From positions 1 to 8,520 of the forward strand of contig CAZKNJ010000067.1 of NCBI GenBank assembly GCA_964554185.1: 8,520 bases of DNA, given 5' to 3'. This DNA is from CAZKNJ01 sp964554185 (lineage in GTDB: Bacteria; 4484-113). The notes beneath the pieces are model-generated. The model was given only the letters and a program-made list of their open reading frames with translations. It made no database searches and was not told the DNA's origin. The position numbers and the translations under genes were made by a program. Of this stretch, positions 1 to 5,212 are shown in pieces; within the stretch, counting starts at the first letter, position 1; every line of letters begins with the position of its first letter.

Positions 1-609
1 GTGGGAGTTGGTGGGGCGGACGATCATGCGGAAGCCGAGCTGCTTGGCCAGCCCGGGCGCGGCGTCCTGCAAGTCGCGCAGCATATACAAGGCGCCCCGG
101 CGGCTGAACGCCCGCCACTGCATCCGCGAGAACAGGATAATCTCAAAGGCGGTGGAGATGGTCCAGTCCACGTACTCGCTGTAGCCGCACACGGCCATGG
201 CGCCGGTCTCGCGCACGAAAGTGTTGATGCGCGCGCCGTGGGTTTGCATGGTGGCGCAGGAGCCCAGGTGGATGATGCGCCCCTCGCACTTGCCGGCGAG
301 AATCTCCGCGAGCTGCTCCAGCGTCAAGGACTTGCGCACGTCCAGCGACTTGGTCATCCAGATGACCTCGGGGTCGCCGTGGAAGGAGAGCCAGAGGATG
401 GGGTAATGCGCGTAGCGCTTGAGCGTCCATTTCTTCAGGTAGTACTCCAGCTCGGGGATGGTGCCCAGCCGCCGGTGGATGAAGGACACGCCCTCCGCGT
501 CCTTGAGCAGGCGCAGCACGGGCTCGACCGAGTAGTGCTTCCTCAGGTCGATGTCCCAGTCGCCTTCCAGGCAGAAGATTCCTTTGGTGTCGTATTTGCG
601 CAGCGCCAC
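1..609 (-). CDS. DUF6642-like protein, putative caspase/CHAT-like fold (3' end outside window)
   Basis: This frame is open for 203 codons from a GTG at 609 to the window edge, so only the extreme C-terminus should be missing. The N-terminus reads VALRKYDTKGIFCLEGDW, which I recall as typical of the DUF6642 family (about 200 aa); that name is from memory. Residues 71-79 form a hydrophobic strand ending in His77 (ILWLSFHGD). Residues 112-118 form a second strand ending in Cys118 (IIHLGSC), followed by a third strand, TGAMAVCGYSEYVDW (135-149). A strand-His-Gly and a strand-Gly-Ser-Cys in this order is how caspase, gingipain and CHAT proteases place their catalytic dyad, so a cysteine-protease-like role is an inference. 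An in-frame TAG lies 57-59 bases upstream and there is no ATG between, so GTG 609 is the natural start; GAGGCGGA upstream is a weak ribosome site. No substrate or partner is visible. Confidence 0.8.
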   Translation of the reverse strand, partial: MALRKYDTKGIFCLEGDWDIDLRKHYSVEPVLRLLKDAEGVSFIHRRLGTIPELEYYLKKWTLKRYAHYPILWLSFHGDPEVIWMTKSLDVRKSLTLEQLAEILAGKCEGRIIHLGSCATMQTHGARINTFVRETGAMAVCGYSEYVDWTISTAFEIILFSRMQWRAFSRRGALYMLRDLQDAAPGLAKQLGFRMIVRPTNSH

Positions 610-660
610 GGTGATTCCGCCTCGCGCCGCCCGCAGCAGCCGGGCCGCAAGGCAGGGGGG

Positions 661-669
661 ATTCTAGCA
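661..669 (-). promoter_or_regulatory. Extended -10 promoter element for the DUF6642-like gene
   Basis: On the minus strand this reads TGCTAGAAT, a TGn motif joined to a TAGAAT -10 box. It would start transcription about 45 bases before the GTG at 609. No good -35 hexamer stands 16-18 bases upstream, as is common for extended -10 promoters. The identical nonamer precedes the secreted-protein gene (1874-1882). Confidence 0.45.
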
Positions 670-738
670 CCATTTGGGCGGAGTCTATCTACAAGCTGTT
701 GATTGAATGTGCAAAGAGGCGGCGCAGGGGTGAGCGAG

Positions 739-758
739 TGTTGATAAGGCGTTGATAA
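739..758. repeat. Tandem GTTGATAA repeats, 11-bp period
   Basis: GTTGATAA occurs at 740-747 and again at 751-758, one helical turn apart, with a related GTTGATTG at 698-705. On the minus strand the copies read TTATCAACA and TTATCAACG, one and two mismatches from the DnaA box TTATCCACA. They lie upstream of the DUF6642-like promoter, so binding sites for a regulator are equally possible. There are too few copies to call an origin. Confidence 0.4.
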
Positions 759-817
759 CTGACCGAAACTACCTCGCCCCACGGCGTCCATTATGCAGAG
801 GAACACTGAAGGCCGGA

Positions 818-911
818 CGCGCGACCTCCAGGTCGCGCGATTCAGAAGATGTGGCGACGCGCCGTAGGCGCGCAAGCCTGGAGGCTCGCCAGCCTGTTGG
901 CTGGTCGCCAC
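818..911. repeat. Nested inverted-repeat element, cloverleaf-like (REP/MITE-like or structured RNA)
   Basis: A perfect 10-bp inverted repeat (CGCGCGACCT, 2-base centre) spans 818-839. Next, GTGGCGAC (851-858) pairs with GTCGCCAC (904-911) and encloses three adjacent hairpins: GCGCC/GGCGC (859-871), AGCCT/AGGCT (875-886) and CCAGCC/GGCTGG with loop TGTT (889-904). G904 is shared between the outer stem and the last hairpin, and the 2-base loops would need to open slightly in RNA. It does not resemble a tRNA gene: there is no TTCRANY-type T-loop and the arm lengths do not match. A repeated palindromic element or a structured RNA upstream of the HicB-family gene are the likeliest readings. No T-run follows, so a terminator is unlikely. 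Confidence 0.6.
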
Positions 912-956
912 TCCCGGAGGGTACGCCGCTTGCACAGCAGGCATGGGCGCCGGTGG

Positions 957-962
957 TATAAT
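957..962 (+). promoter_or_regulatory. TATAAT -10 box, leaderless promoter of the HicB-family gene
   Basis: A consensus TATAAT ends 6 bases before the GTG start at 969, so transcription is expected to begin at or within a base of the start codon, giving a leaderless mRNA. TTGCAC at 930-935 could be a -35, but its 21-base spacing is long. The box and its surroundings match those of the ABC ATPase gene (7051-7056) almost base for base. Confidence 0.65.
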
Positions 963-968
963 CCGGAT

Positions 969-1125
969 GTGAGCACGAGTTTACAGTTGGTCATTCAGCG
1001 CGACGAGGACGGCGCGTACATAGTACGTTGCCCGGCGCTGAAAGGCTGCGTCTCCTACGGGGAGACGCTGGAAGCAGCGATGGAGAATATCCGCGAGGCC
1101 ATCGCCGCGCACCTGGAGTATATGC
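969..1125 (+). CDS. HicB-family antitoxin-like protein, truncated by assembly gap
   Basis: The 52 visible residues (VSTSLQLVIQRDEDGAYIVR, then CPALKGCVSYGETLEAAMEN, then IREAIAAHLEYM) are the classic HicB/UPF0150 partial RNase H-like fold. A strand carrying the D-E-D-G turn is followed by C-P-x-L-x-G-C, G-E-T-x-E-A and an amphipathic helix. Family members are usually antitoxins that neutralise the mRNA-cleaving HicA toxin, or orphan regulators. No hicA lies upstream; in the hicB-hicA order seen in many genomes it would sit downstream, inside the N-gap. GTG 969 is chosen because the conserved fold starts immediately after it, the preceding ATG at 967 meets TGA at once, and TATAAT lies 6 bases upstream. 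The C-terminus, where a DNA-binding domain may exist, is unseen. Confidence 0.85.
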
Positions 1126-1225
1126 NNNNNNNNNNNNNNNNNNNNNNNNNNNNNNNNNNNNNNNNNNNNNNNNNNNNNNNNNNNNNNNNNNNNNNNNNNN
1201 NNNNNNNNNNNNNNNNNNNNNNNNN
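1126..1225. other. Assembly gap (100 N)
   Basis: Exactly 100 N, the usual placeholder for a scaffold gap of unknown length. It removes the 3' end of the HicB-family gene from one side and the 3' end of the minus-strand secreted-protein gene from the other. Open frames drawn across it are artefacts. Confidence 0.98.
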
Positions 1226-1848
1226 GCGTCGGGGGCGTAGAGGGACATGTAGTCCATGATGATGGTGAAGGCGGGATCGGGGAAGTCCTGCTCCAGGTCT
1301 TCGTTGTCCAGCACCGCCTGAATGGGCAGCCACGCGGCGTCAAAGCTGTCCGCCATCGCCACCTGCGACTCCGCCAGTGCCGTAATGAGCGCCACGGTGA
1401 GGCTCTCGGGCATCAGCTCGCGGGCGTATAGCAGCAGCGCCAGCCCGTCCTCGGGCTCAAAGTAATTGTCCAGCACCGTGAGGTAGCCGATGCAGAACAG
1501 CTCGTGCGGAGTTAGCTCCTCCAGCTCCAGCGTGTCCAGCTGCTCGCGGTGCTTGAGCGCGAGGTAGTAGAGGAACATCTCGCCGTTGTGCTTGCCCTCA
1601 ATATCCCAGCCCAGCGCGTTGATGAGCGCGGCTTTCCGGGCGATGCCGACCTTCGGCGAGGTCAGGTAGTCGCCGAACTCAAAGCTCATCACGCCTTCCT
1701 TGGCGGCCTTCATCACCAGCTTGTCCTCGGTGAAAACCTGGTGGAAGGGCGTGGAGGTCAAAGGCGAATCGGCGCGCGCCGGCGCGGAAGCCAGGCACAG
1801 CGCGAAGAGCGCAATTCCTAAGGCGGTCAGGTGTAAGCGGTTCATCAT
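1226..1848 (-). CDS. Secreted protein of unknown function, C-terminus lost in gap
   Basis: Starts MMNRLHLTALG and has a clear Sec signal peptide: a basic N-region, a hydrophobic core to about residue 20, and an A-P-A-R-A cleavage site before DSPL. There is no lipobox cysteine, so the mature protein is probably periplasmic or extracellular. The mature part (about 180 visible residues) is acidic and rich in Leu, Ala and Glu, probably all helical, in the manner of TPR-like repeats, but no family is recognised. Two ATGs abut (1848 and 1845); the G-rich TAAGGGGGAT upstream is better spaced for 1845. An extended -10 at 1874-1882 would give a short leader of about 20 bases, which fits. The gene is cut by the gap at 1225, so its length is unknown. 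Confidence 0.75.
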
Positions 1849-1873
1849 TCATCCCCCTTAGCGTGGATGGCTT

Positions 1874-1882
1874 ATTCTAGCA
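1874..1882 (-). promoter_or_regulatory. Extended -10 promoter element for the secreted-protein gene
   Basis: The minus strand reads TGCTAGAAT, identical to the element at 661-669. It lies just downstream of the DUF1003 stop codon at 1896 and about 26 bases before the start codon, suggesting the gene has its own promoter rather than relying only on readthrough. Confidence 0.5.
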
Positions 1883-1895
1883 GGTGCGGCCGCGG

Positions 1896-2618
1896 TTACT
1901 TCGCGCTGTCCGGCTGGCCGCGGCGCACCATCTCGTCCATCAGCTGGGTCTGGATGCGCTGGATCTCCAGCAGGCGCTGCCACTGGTGCGTGAGCAGCTG
2001 GTCCATCTTGGAGTTGAGGTGGCGGATTTCCAGCTCGGCCTTGAGGTTGATGCGGTAATCGTGCTCGGAGCGCAGGCGGTCTTTGGCCTCCTGGCGGTTC
2101 TGGCTCATCATAATGACGGGCGCCTGGATGGCCGCGAGGCAGGACAGCACCAGGTTGAGCAGGATGAAGGGGTACGGGTCGAAGGGGCGGTGCACCAGCA
2201 GGTGGGAGTTGACGGTTATCCACACCACCAGCACGGCGAAGAAGGTGCCGATGAACACCCAGCTGCCGCCGACGTCCGCCACGCGGTCCGCGATGCGTTC
2301 GCCCAGCGTGAGGACGCGTTCAAACTCGGCGTTGACGTCGCGGGTGAGGATTTCGTGCTCCTTGAGGCTTTCCACCACGTCCTCCTCCAGCGCAGTCAGC
2401 TCGCCGTGGGAGGCCTCCAGCACGTCCTCCACGTATTCCGCCCGCAGATCGCTCAGGCAACTATGACAAAGGCGGTGTTCCGGCGTCCAGTCCGGGTGCC
2501 GGCGTTCCACCAGGTCAACCAGCGCGCCCTGCAGCAGCGCGCCGGGCAGCATTTCATCCTCGGGACGCTCCAGCCCGCAGACGGGGCAGATTTCGGTTTC
2601 ATGGTGAGTGCTTTCCAT
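1896..2618 (-). CDS. DUF1003 integral membrane protein with N-terminal Cys4 motif
   Basis: The 240-aa product has CPVC at 11-14 and CHSC at 51-54, a likely zinc ribbon-like site. A helical linker follows, then the DUF1003 core: RIADRVADVGGSWVFI (108-123), a first membrane helix at about 119-137, PFDPYPFILLNLVLSCLAAI (145-164), AP-VIMMSQNRQ (166-176) and the DYRINLKAE segment (187-195). The C-terminal 40 residues look like a coiled coil. DUF1003 proteins are two-helix membrane proteins of unclear function, and I do not infer more. The start is fixed by a perfect Shine-Dalgarno (2622-2630). It lies 64 bp downstream of corA on the same strand and is probably co-transcribed with it, which is consistent with a shared membrane or ion-related role but does not prove one. 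Confidence 0.93.
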   Translation of the reverse strand: MESTHHETEICPVCGLERPEDEMLPGALLQGALVDLVERRHPDWTPEHRLCHSCLSDLRAEYVEDVLEASHGELTALEEDVVESLKEHEILTRDVNAEFERVLTLGERIADRVADVGGSWVFIGTFFAVLVVWITVNSHLLVHRPFDPYPFILLNLVLSCLAAIQAPVIMMSQNRQEAKDRLRSEHDYRINLKAELEIRHLNSKMDQLLTHQWQRLLEIQRIQTQLMDEMVRRGQPDSAK

Positions 2619-2621
2619 CGT

Positions 2622-2630
2622 TCACCTCCT
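2622..2630 (-). promoter_or_regulatory. Perfect Shine-Dalgarno site for the DUF1003 gene
   Basis: AGGAGGTGA on the minus strand, fully complementary to the 16S rRNA 3' end, correctly spaced before ATG 2618. It is the strongest ribosome site in the window and contrasts with the leaderless starts elsewhere. Confidence 0.85.
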
Positions 2631-2682
2631 GGGCGATTTCCCTCGACCGACTATTAGAAGCGCCGGACGCCGGCGTGTTCGG

Positions 2683-3747
2683 CTAGAGCCAGCGACGCCG
2701 GCGGAAATAGATTAGCATTACGAAGGCCACCGCCGCCATGACCCCCAGCGAGCCGAAGTAGCCCCAGGACCAGCGCAGCTCCGGCATCACCTCGAAGTTC
2801 ATGCCGTAGACGCCGGCGATGAAGGTGAGGGGAATGAAGATGGTGGCGATTATCGTGAGCACCTTCATTATCTCGTTCATCTTGTTGCTGATGCTGGAGA
2901 TGTAAGTATCCAGCATCCCGCCCACTATGTCGCGGAAGGTCTCGGCGGCGTCTATCACTTGCAGCACGTGGTCGTAGGCGTCGCGGAAGAAGACCTCCGT
3001 CTCCGCTGCAATCAGCGGATTCTCCTCGCGCACCAGCGAGCTCAAGGCCTCGCGCAGCGGCCACACCGACTTGCGCAGCATCAGCAGCTCGCGCTTGAAC
3101 TCGTAGATCCGCTGCAGCGTGCTCTGCGACGGGTGGCTCAGCAGATCCTCCTCCAGGTCCTCCAGTCCCTCGCCGATGCCCTCCAGCACCGCGAAGTAGT
3201 TGTCCACAATCGTGTCCACGATGGTGTAGGCGAGATAGTCGGCGCCGCGGCTGCGGATGCGGCCGCTTTTTGCGCGCACGCGCTGGCGCACCGAATCGAG
3301 CACGTCGCCGGTGCGCTCCTGGAAAGTGATGACCCAGTTGGGCCCCAGCACCAGGCTCACCTGCTCGCGCTCCAGTTCCTCTTCCTCGCGGTTGTAGCGG
3401 AGCATCTTCAGCACGATGTAGACGCAGTTGTCGTAGTCGTCAACCTTGGGGCGCTGGTCGGTGTGCAGCACGTCCTCCACCAGCAGCTGGTGCAGCCCGA
3501 AATGTTCGCCGATGCGGCCGATGAGCGCGGCATCGTGCAGCCCGTCCAGGTTGATCCAGGAGACCGTGGGCGAGTCGCGCAGCGGGAAGCACTCGGCTAT
3601 GTCGTCCACGACCTTTTCCTCCAGCAGCTCCTCGCCGTAGTCGATGAAGCCGATGTGCACGCGCTCGGACTTGCGCTCGCCGACGAACACGAGCGAGCCC
3701 GGCGGCATCCCGGCCTTCTGCGATGTTTTTCCCGCCGTCTCCGGCAT
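2683..3747 (-). CDS. corA: CorA-family magnesium/cobalt transporter
   Basis: 354 aa, close to the length of the well-studied Thermotoga maritima CorA. The N-terminal cytoplasmic domain (about 1-240) includes WINLDGL (64-70), GLHQLLVEDVLHTDQRPKVD (84-103) and a long acidic willow-type helix region (about 187-225). The pore helix TM1 (about 295-313) ends in the signature YGMN (314-317), followed by FEVMPEL, TM2 (about 328-347) and a basic cytoplasmic tail, RRRRWL. The GMN loop selects hydrated Mg2+ in the homopentamer. The family also includes the zinc-exporter branch ZntB; the GMNFEVMPEL loop and overall length favour Mg/Co transport, but substrate is not proven. ATG 3747 has an SD site (3752-3758) and an extended -10 (3782-3790). 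A probable operator lies further upstream (3848-3889). Confidence 0.95.
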   Translation of the reverse strand: MPETAGKTSQKAGMPPGSLVFVGERKSERVHIGFIDYGEELLEEKVVDDIAECFPLRDSPTVSWINLDGLHDAALIGRIGEHFGLHQLLVEDVLHTDQRPKVDDYDNCVYIVLKMLRYNREEEELEREQVSLVLGPNWVITFQERTGDVLDSVRQRVRAKSGRIRSRGADYLAYTIVDTIVDNYFAVLEGIGEGLEDLEEDLLSHPSQSTLQRIYEFKRELLMLRKSVWPLREALSSLVREENPLIAAETEVFFRDAYDHVLQVIDAAETFRDIVGGMLDTYISSISNKMNEIMKVLTIIATIFIPLTFIAGVYGMNFEVMPELRWSWGYFGSLGVMAAVAFVMLIYFRRRRWL

Positions 3748-3751
3748 CCGG

Positions 3752-3758
3752 CACCTCC
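3752..3758 (-). promoter_or_regulatory. Shine-Dalgarno site of corA
   Basis: GGAGGTG on the minus strand, followed by CCGG and ATG 3747. It supports this start over any other. Confidence 0.75.
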
Positions 3759-3781
3759 CCGCGCTGTGCGCGATGGGTGAT

Positions 3782-3790
3782 AGTTTAGCA
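3782..3790 (-). promoter_or_regulatory. Extended -10 promoter element of corA
   Basis: The minus strand reads TGCTAAACT, the same TGC plus TARAMT layout as at 661-669 and 1874-1882. The predicted leader of about 28 bases contains the SD site. No clear -35 is present. Confidence 0.45.
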
Positions 3791-3792
3791 AG

Positions 3793-3829
3793 AATGGGTA
3801 CTTGGTAGAAGGTAGTTGGTAGTTGGGAA
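3793..3829. repeat. Short degenerate GGTAGTT-type repeats
   Basis: The plus strand between corA and the operator carries repeated GGTAGTT/GGTAGAA/GGTACTT units (for example GGTAGTTGGTAGTTGG). A related sequence style, CAGTTACCAG and CAGTTGCCAG 21 bp apart, occurs at 6942-6972. They may be low-complexity spacer drift or remnants of a dispersed repeat; no function is visible. Confidence 0.35.
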
Positions 3830-3847
3830 GAGAGGAGAGGCGCGGAG

Positions 3848-3889
3848 GTGTAGATGGATGGTCTACAGCTGTAGACGATTTCTCTACAG
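3848..3889. promoter_or_regulatory. Probable multi-site operator, BlaI/MecI/CopY-like palindrome
   Basis: GTCTACAGCTGTAGAC (3861-3876) is a perfect 16-bp palindrome containing TACA-GC-TGTA, the TACANNTGTA core known for the BlaI/MecI/CopY winged-helix repressors. Half-sites repeat at 21-bp steps, two helical turns: GTGTAGA (3848-3854) with CTGTAGA (3869-3875), and TCTACAG (3862-3868) with TCTACAG (3883-3889). The site lies between the stop of the membrane-protein gene (3908) and corA, about 115 bp upstream of the corA start. No repressor gene is in the window. A transcription terminator is unlikely because there is no loop and no T-run. Which promoter it controls is uncertain. Confidence 0.55.
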
Positions 3890-3907
3890 GGAGCAAGGGA
3901 GGAGGCC

Positions 3908-5212
3908 TTACTCGGCTGGCGGCACTGCGGCCTCGCGGGCGGCCCACTCCATGTGCTGCTTCTTGCGCTTGCTGTAGAACAGGATGAACAAGATGAACGG
4001 TATCAGTGGCAAACCGCCGCCCAGATCAGATGTAAAATCGGCGAAGTGGAATGCGCTGAGCAGGCGGTTCTCTCCGAAGACGAGCACGAGGTTGCTCTCT
4101 CGCACGGCGCCGATCTTGTACACCACCGCCTGGTAGTTCTTGACGTCATCACCCGCATCCTGGAGAATCATCCGTTCCAGTTCAGACCCCCGCTCCGGGA
4201 GCTTGGAGGTCCGCCCAGGACCGTACTTCGCTTCAAAGGCCTGGCGGGTGACGGGGCGAGTGAGACCCGGCACGGATAATCCCAGCGGTGAGTCGGTACG
4301 CCAGATCAGCACGTCGTCTTCGTACTCATGATATTCCTGAACCCGATGAAATACGCTTTCGGGCTGCGCCTCAACCCAAAGACGGGAGCCGGGTTCCATT
4401 CGGCTGAATAGCTCCTCGCGCTGCTCAGACGTGGTGATGATAGCTTGACCGATCGTGATACGGTCTTCGCCATAGCTCCATTCTTCTTTGGCCGCATCCA
4501 CGCCGGTCCCGAAGTCCATTTCGTAAATCCACCCACGGGCAGCTTCGTGGGGAGAGATGATGCCAGAAAAAGGATTGTAGCTAATGGAGAACAGGACACC
4601 CGTCAAAACGGCGATAAGCAATACTAGCGTGACGCGGTTCGTGGGCTGGTCCTCCCGGTCGAGAGGCCGGCTACGCGCCGGCCTGCGCAGACTCAGCAAG
4701 TACGCAATCCCTACGAATACGGCAATGGCTATGAAGGTAGCAACAACTGTGGAGACCAAGTGTGGTGGGATGAGTTCGTGCACGCTATTCCTTTCAGCAC
4801 TGAAACCTCCGAAGGAAAGCTCGAAGCTGGATATGTTTAGCGACATCACTCCCGCGAGGAAGCAGTACAGCACGCCGAACCAGACTTCGTCCCCCACTGT
4901 GTAGTTCAACGGTTTTGGAAACACCACAGAATGGAGGTAGAGGAAGAACGCGCTGTGCATGAAGAGGAGAAAGACCGCGTACGAGACTGCCTGCCAGTCC
5001 AATTGAAGCAGTGGGCGGTGGCGCAGCAGTACCGCCAGAGCTACGGAAACTGCCACCAGCAGAAAGGCAATCGTGGCGGTCGCCAGGAAAGCCCGCCAGG
5101 CAAACCGCCAGCGGCGCACCGCCAGCCGCCACCAGAAGAACAGCGCAATGGGCACCGGCAGCAGCAGGTCAACCCATGCGGTGGTCACCAGGCTCTGAAC
5201 GAGCGGACTCAT
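3908..5212 (-). CDS. Multi-pass membrane protein of unknown function with large extracytoplasmic domain
   Basis: 434 aa from ATG 5212. Hydrophobic segments lie at about 12-30, 41-63, 75-98, 108-128, 151-173, 193-211 and 399-414. Basic loops at 31-40 and 174-184 and the KRKKQH tail give, by the positive-inside rule, an N-out/C-in protein with seven helices. Residues 212-398 form a soluble outside domain bracketed by TM6 and TM7; it is rich in Glu, Trp and Tyr and has only hints of beta strands. No family is recognised. ATG 5212 overlaps the stop of the upstream gene as ATGA and has GGAGGA (5219-5224) at good spacing, so it is preferred to an in-frame ATG at 5251 that would sit inside the upstream gene. 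Base composition here and in the partner gene is visibly lower in GC than in the flanks. It probably acts with the secreted protein encoded immediately upstream. Confidence 0.8.
   Translation of the reverse strand: MSPLVQSLVTTAWVDLLLPVPIALFFWWRLAVRRWRFAWRAFLATATIAFLLVAVSVALAVLLRHRPLLQLDWQAVSYAVFLLFMHSAFFLYLHSVVFPKPLNYTVGDEVWFGVLYCFLAGVMSLNISSFELSFGGFSAERNSVHELIPPHLVSTVVATFIAIAVFVGIAYLLSLRRPARSRPLDREDQPTNRVTLVLLIAVLTGVLFSISYNPFSGIISPHEAARGWIYEMDFGTGVDAAKEEWSYGEDRITIGQAIITTSEQREELFSRMEPGSRLWVEAQPESVFHRVQEYHEYEDDVLIWRTDSPLGLSVPGLTRPVTRQAFEAKYGPGRTSKLPERGSELERMILQDAGDDVKNYQAVVYKIGAVRESNLVLVFGENRLLSAFHFADFTSDLGGGLPLIPFILFILFYSKRKKQHMEWAAREAAVPPAE

Larger units (their letters stand above)
610..968. 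other. 359-bp intergenic region between divergent genes
   Basis: No convincing protein is encoded here; open frames on either strand lack family resemblance and ribosome sites. From left to right it holds the extended -10 of the DUF6642-like gene (661-669), an ATCAACA-type motif on the minus strand (697-703), tandem GTTGATAA copies 11 bp apart (740-758), an isolated perfect inverted repeat (818-839), a nested cloverleaf-like set of inverted repeats (851-911), and the TATAAT box of the HicB-family gene (957-962). The density of structure suggests a repeat element or structured RNA rather than plain spacer. Confidence 0.7.

Noticed and set aside
1..702. 233-aa plus-strand open frame
   Set aside because: It is antisense to the DUF6642-like gene; its Gly/Ala/His/Val-rich composition is a high-GC mirror effect and it has no recognisable motif.
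851..911. tRNA gene
   Set aside because: The cloverleaf drawing lacks the T-loop and D-loop consensus, the arm lengths do not fit, and loops of two or three bases cannot serve as an anticodon loop.
981..1343. Several open frames crossing the N run on both strands
   Set aside because: They exist only because N codons are not stops; the real genes on each side are the HicB-family gene and the secreted protein.
1884..2657. 257-aa plus-strand open frame opposite the DUF1003 gene
   Set aside because: Antisense shadow of a gene with clear family motifs and a perfect SD site.
2660..2676. CGCCGG/CCGGCG hairpin after the corA stop as a terminator
   Set aside because: No T-run follows on the minus strand, and the DUF1003 gene is probably co-transcribed; GC-rich pairing alone is weak evidence.
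2959..3780. 273-aa plus-strand open frame opposite corA
   Set aside because: Antisense shadow of corA, rich in His, Val, Gln and Leu, with no motif or ribosome site.
3597..3947. 116-aa minus-strand open frame spanning the corA upstream region
   Set aside because: It crosses the promoter, the operator-like palindrome and the corA start in another frame, and its composition is low-complexity Ser/Arg/Pro.
4664..4684. Perfect 8-bp inverted repeat AGGCCGGC/GCCGGCCT with 5-base loop
   Set aside because: It lies within codons for the basic loop between TM5 and TM6 of the membrane protein; Arg/Pro/Ala codons in high-GC DNA readily create this.
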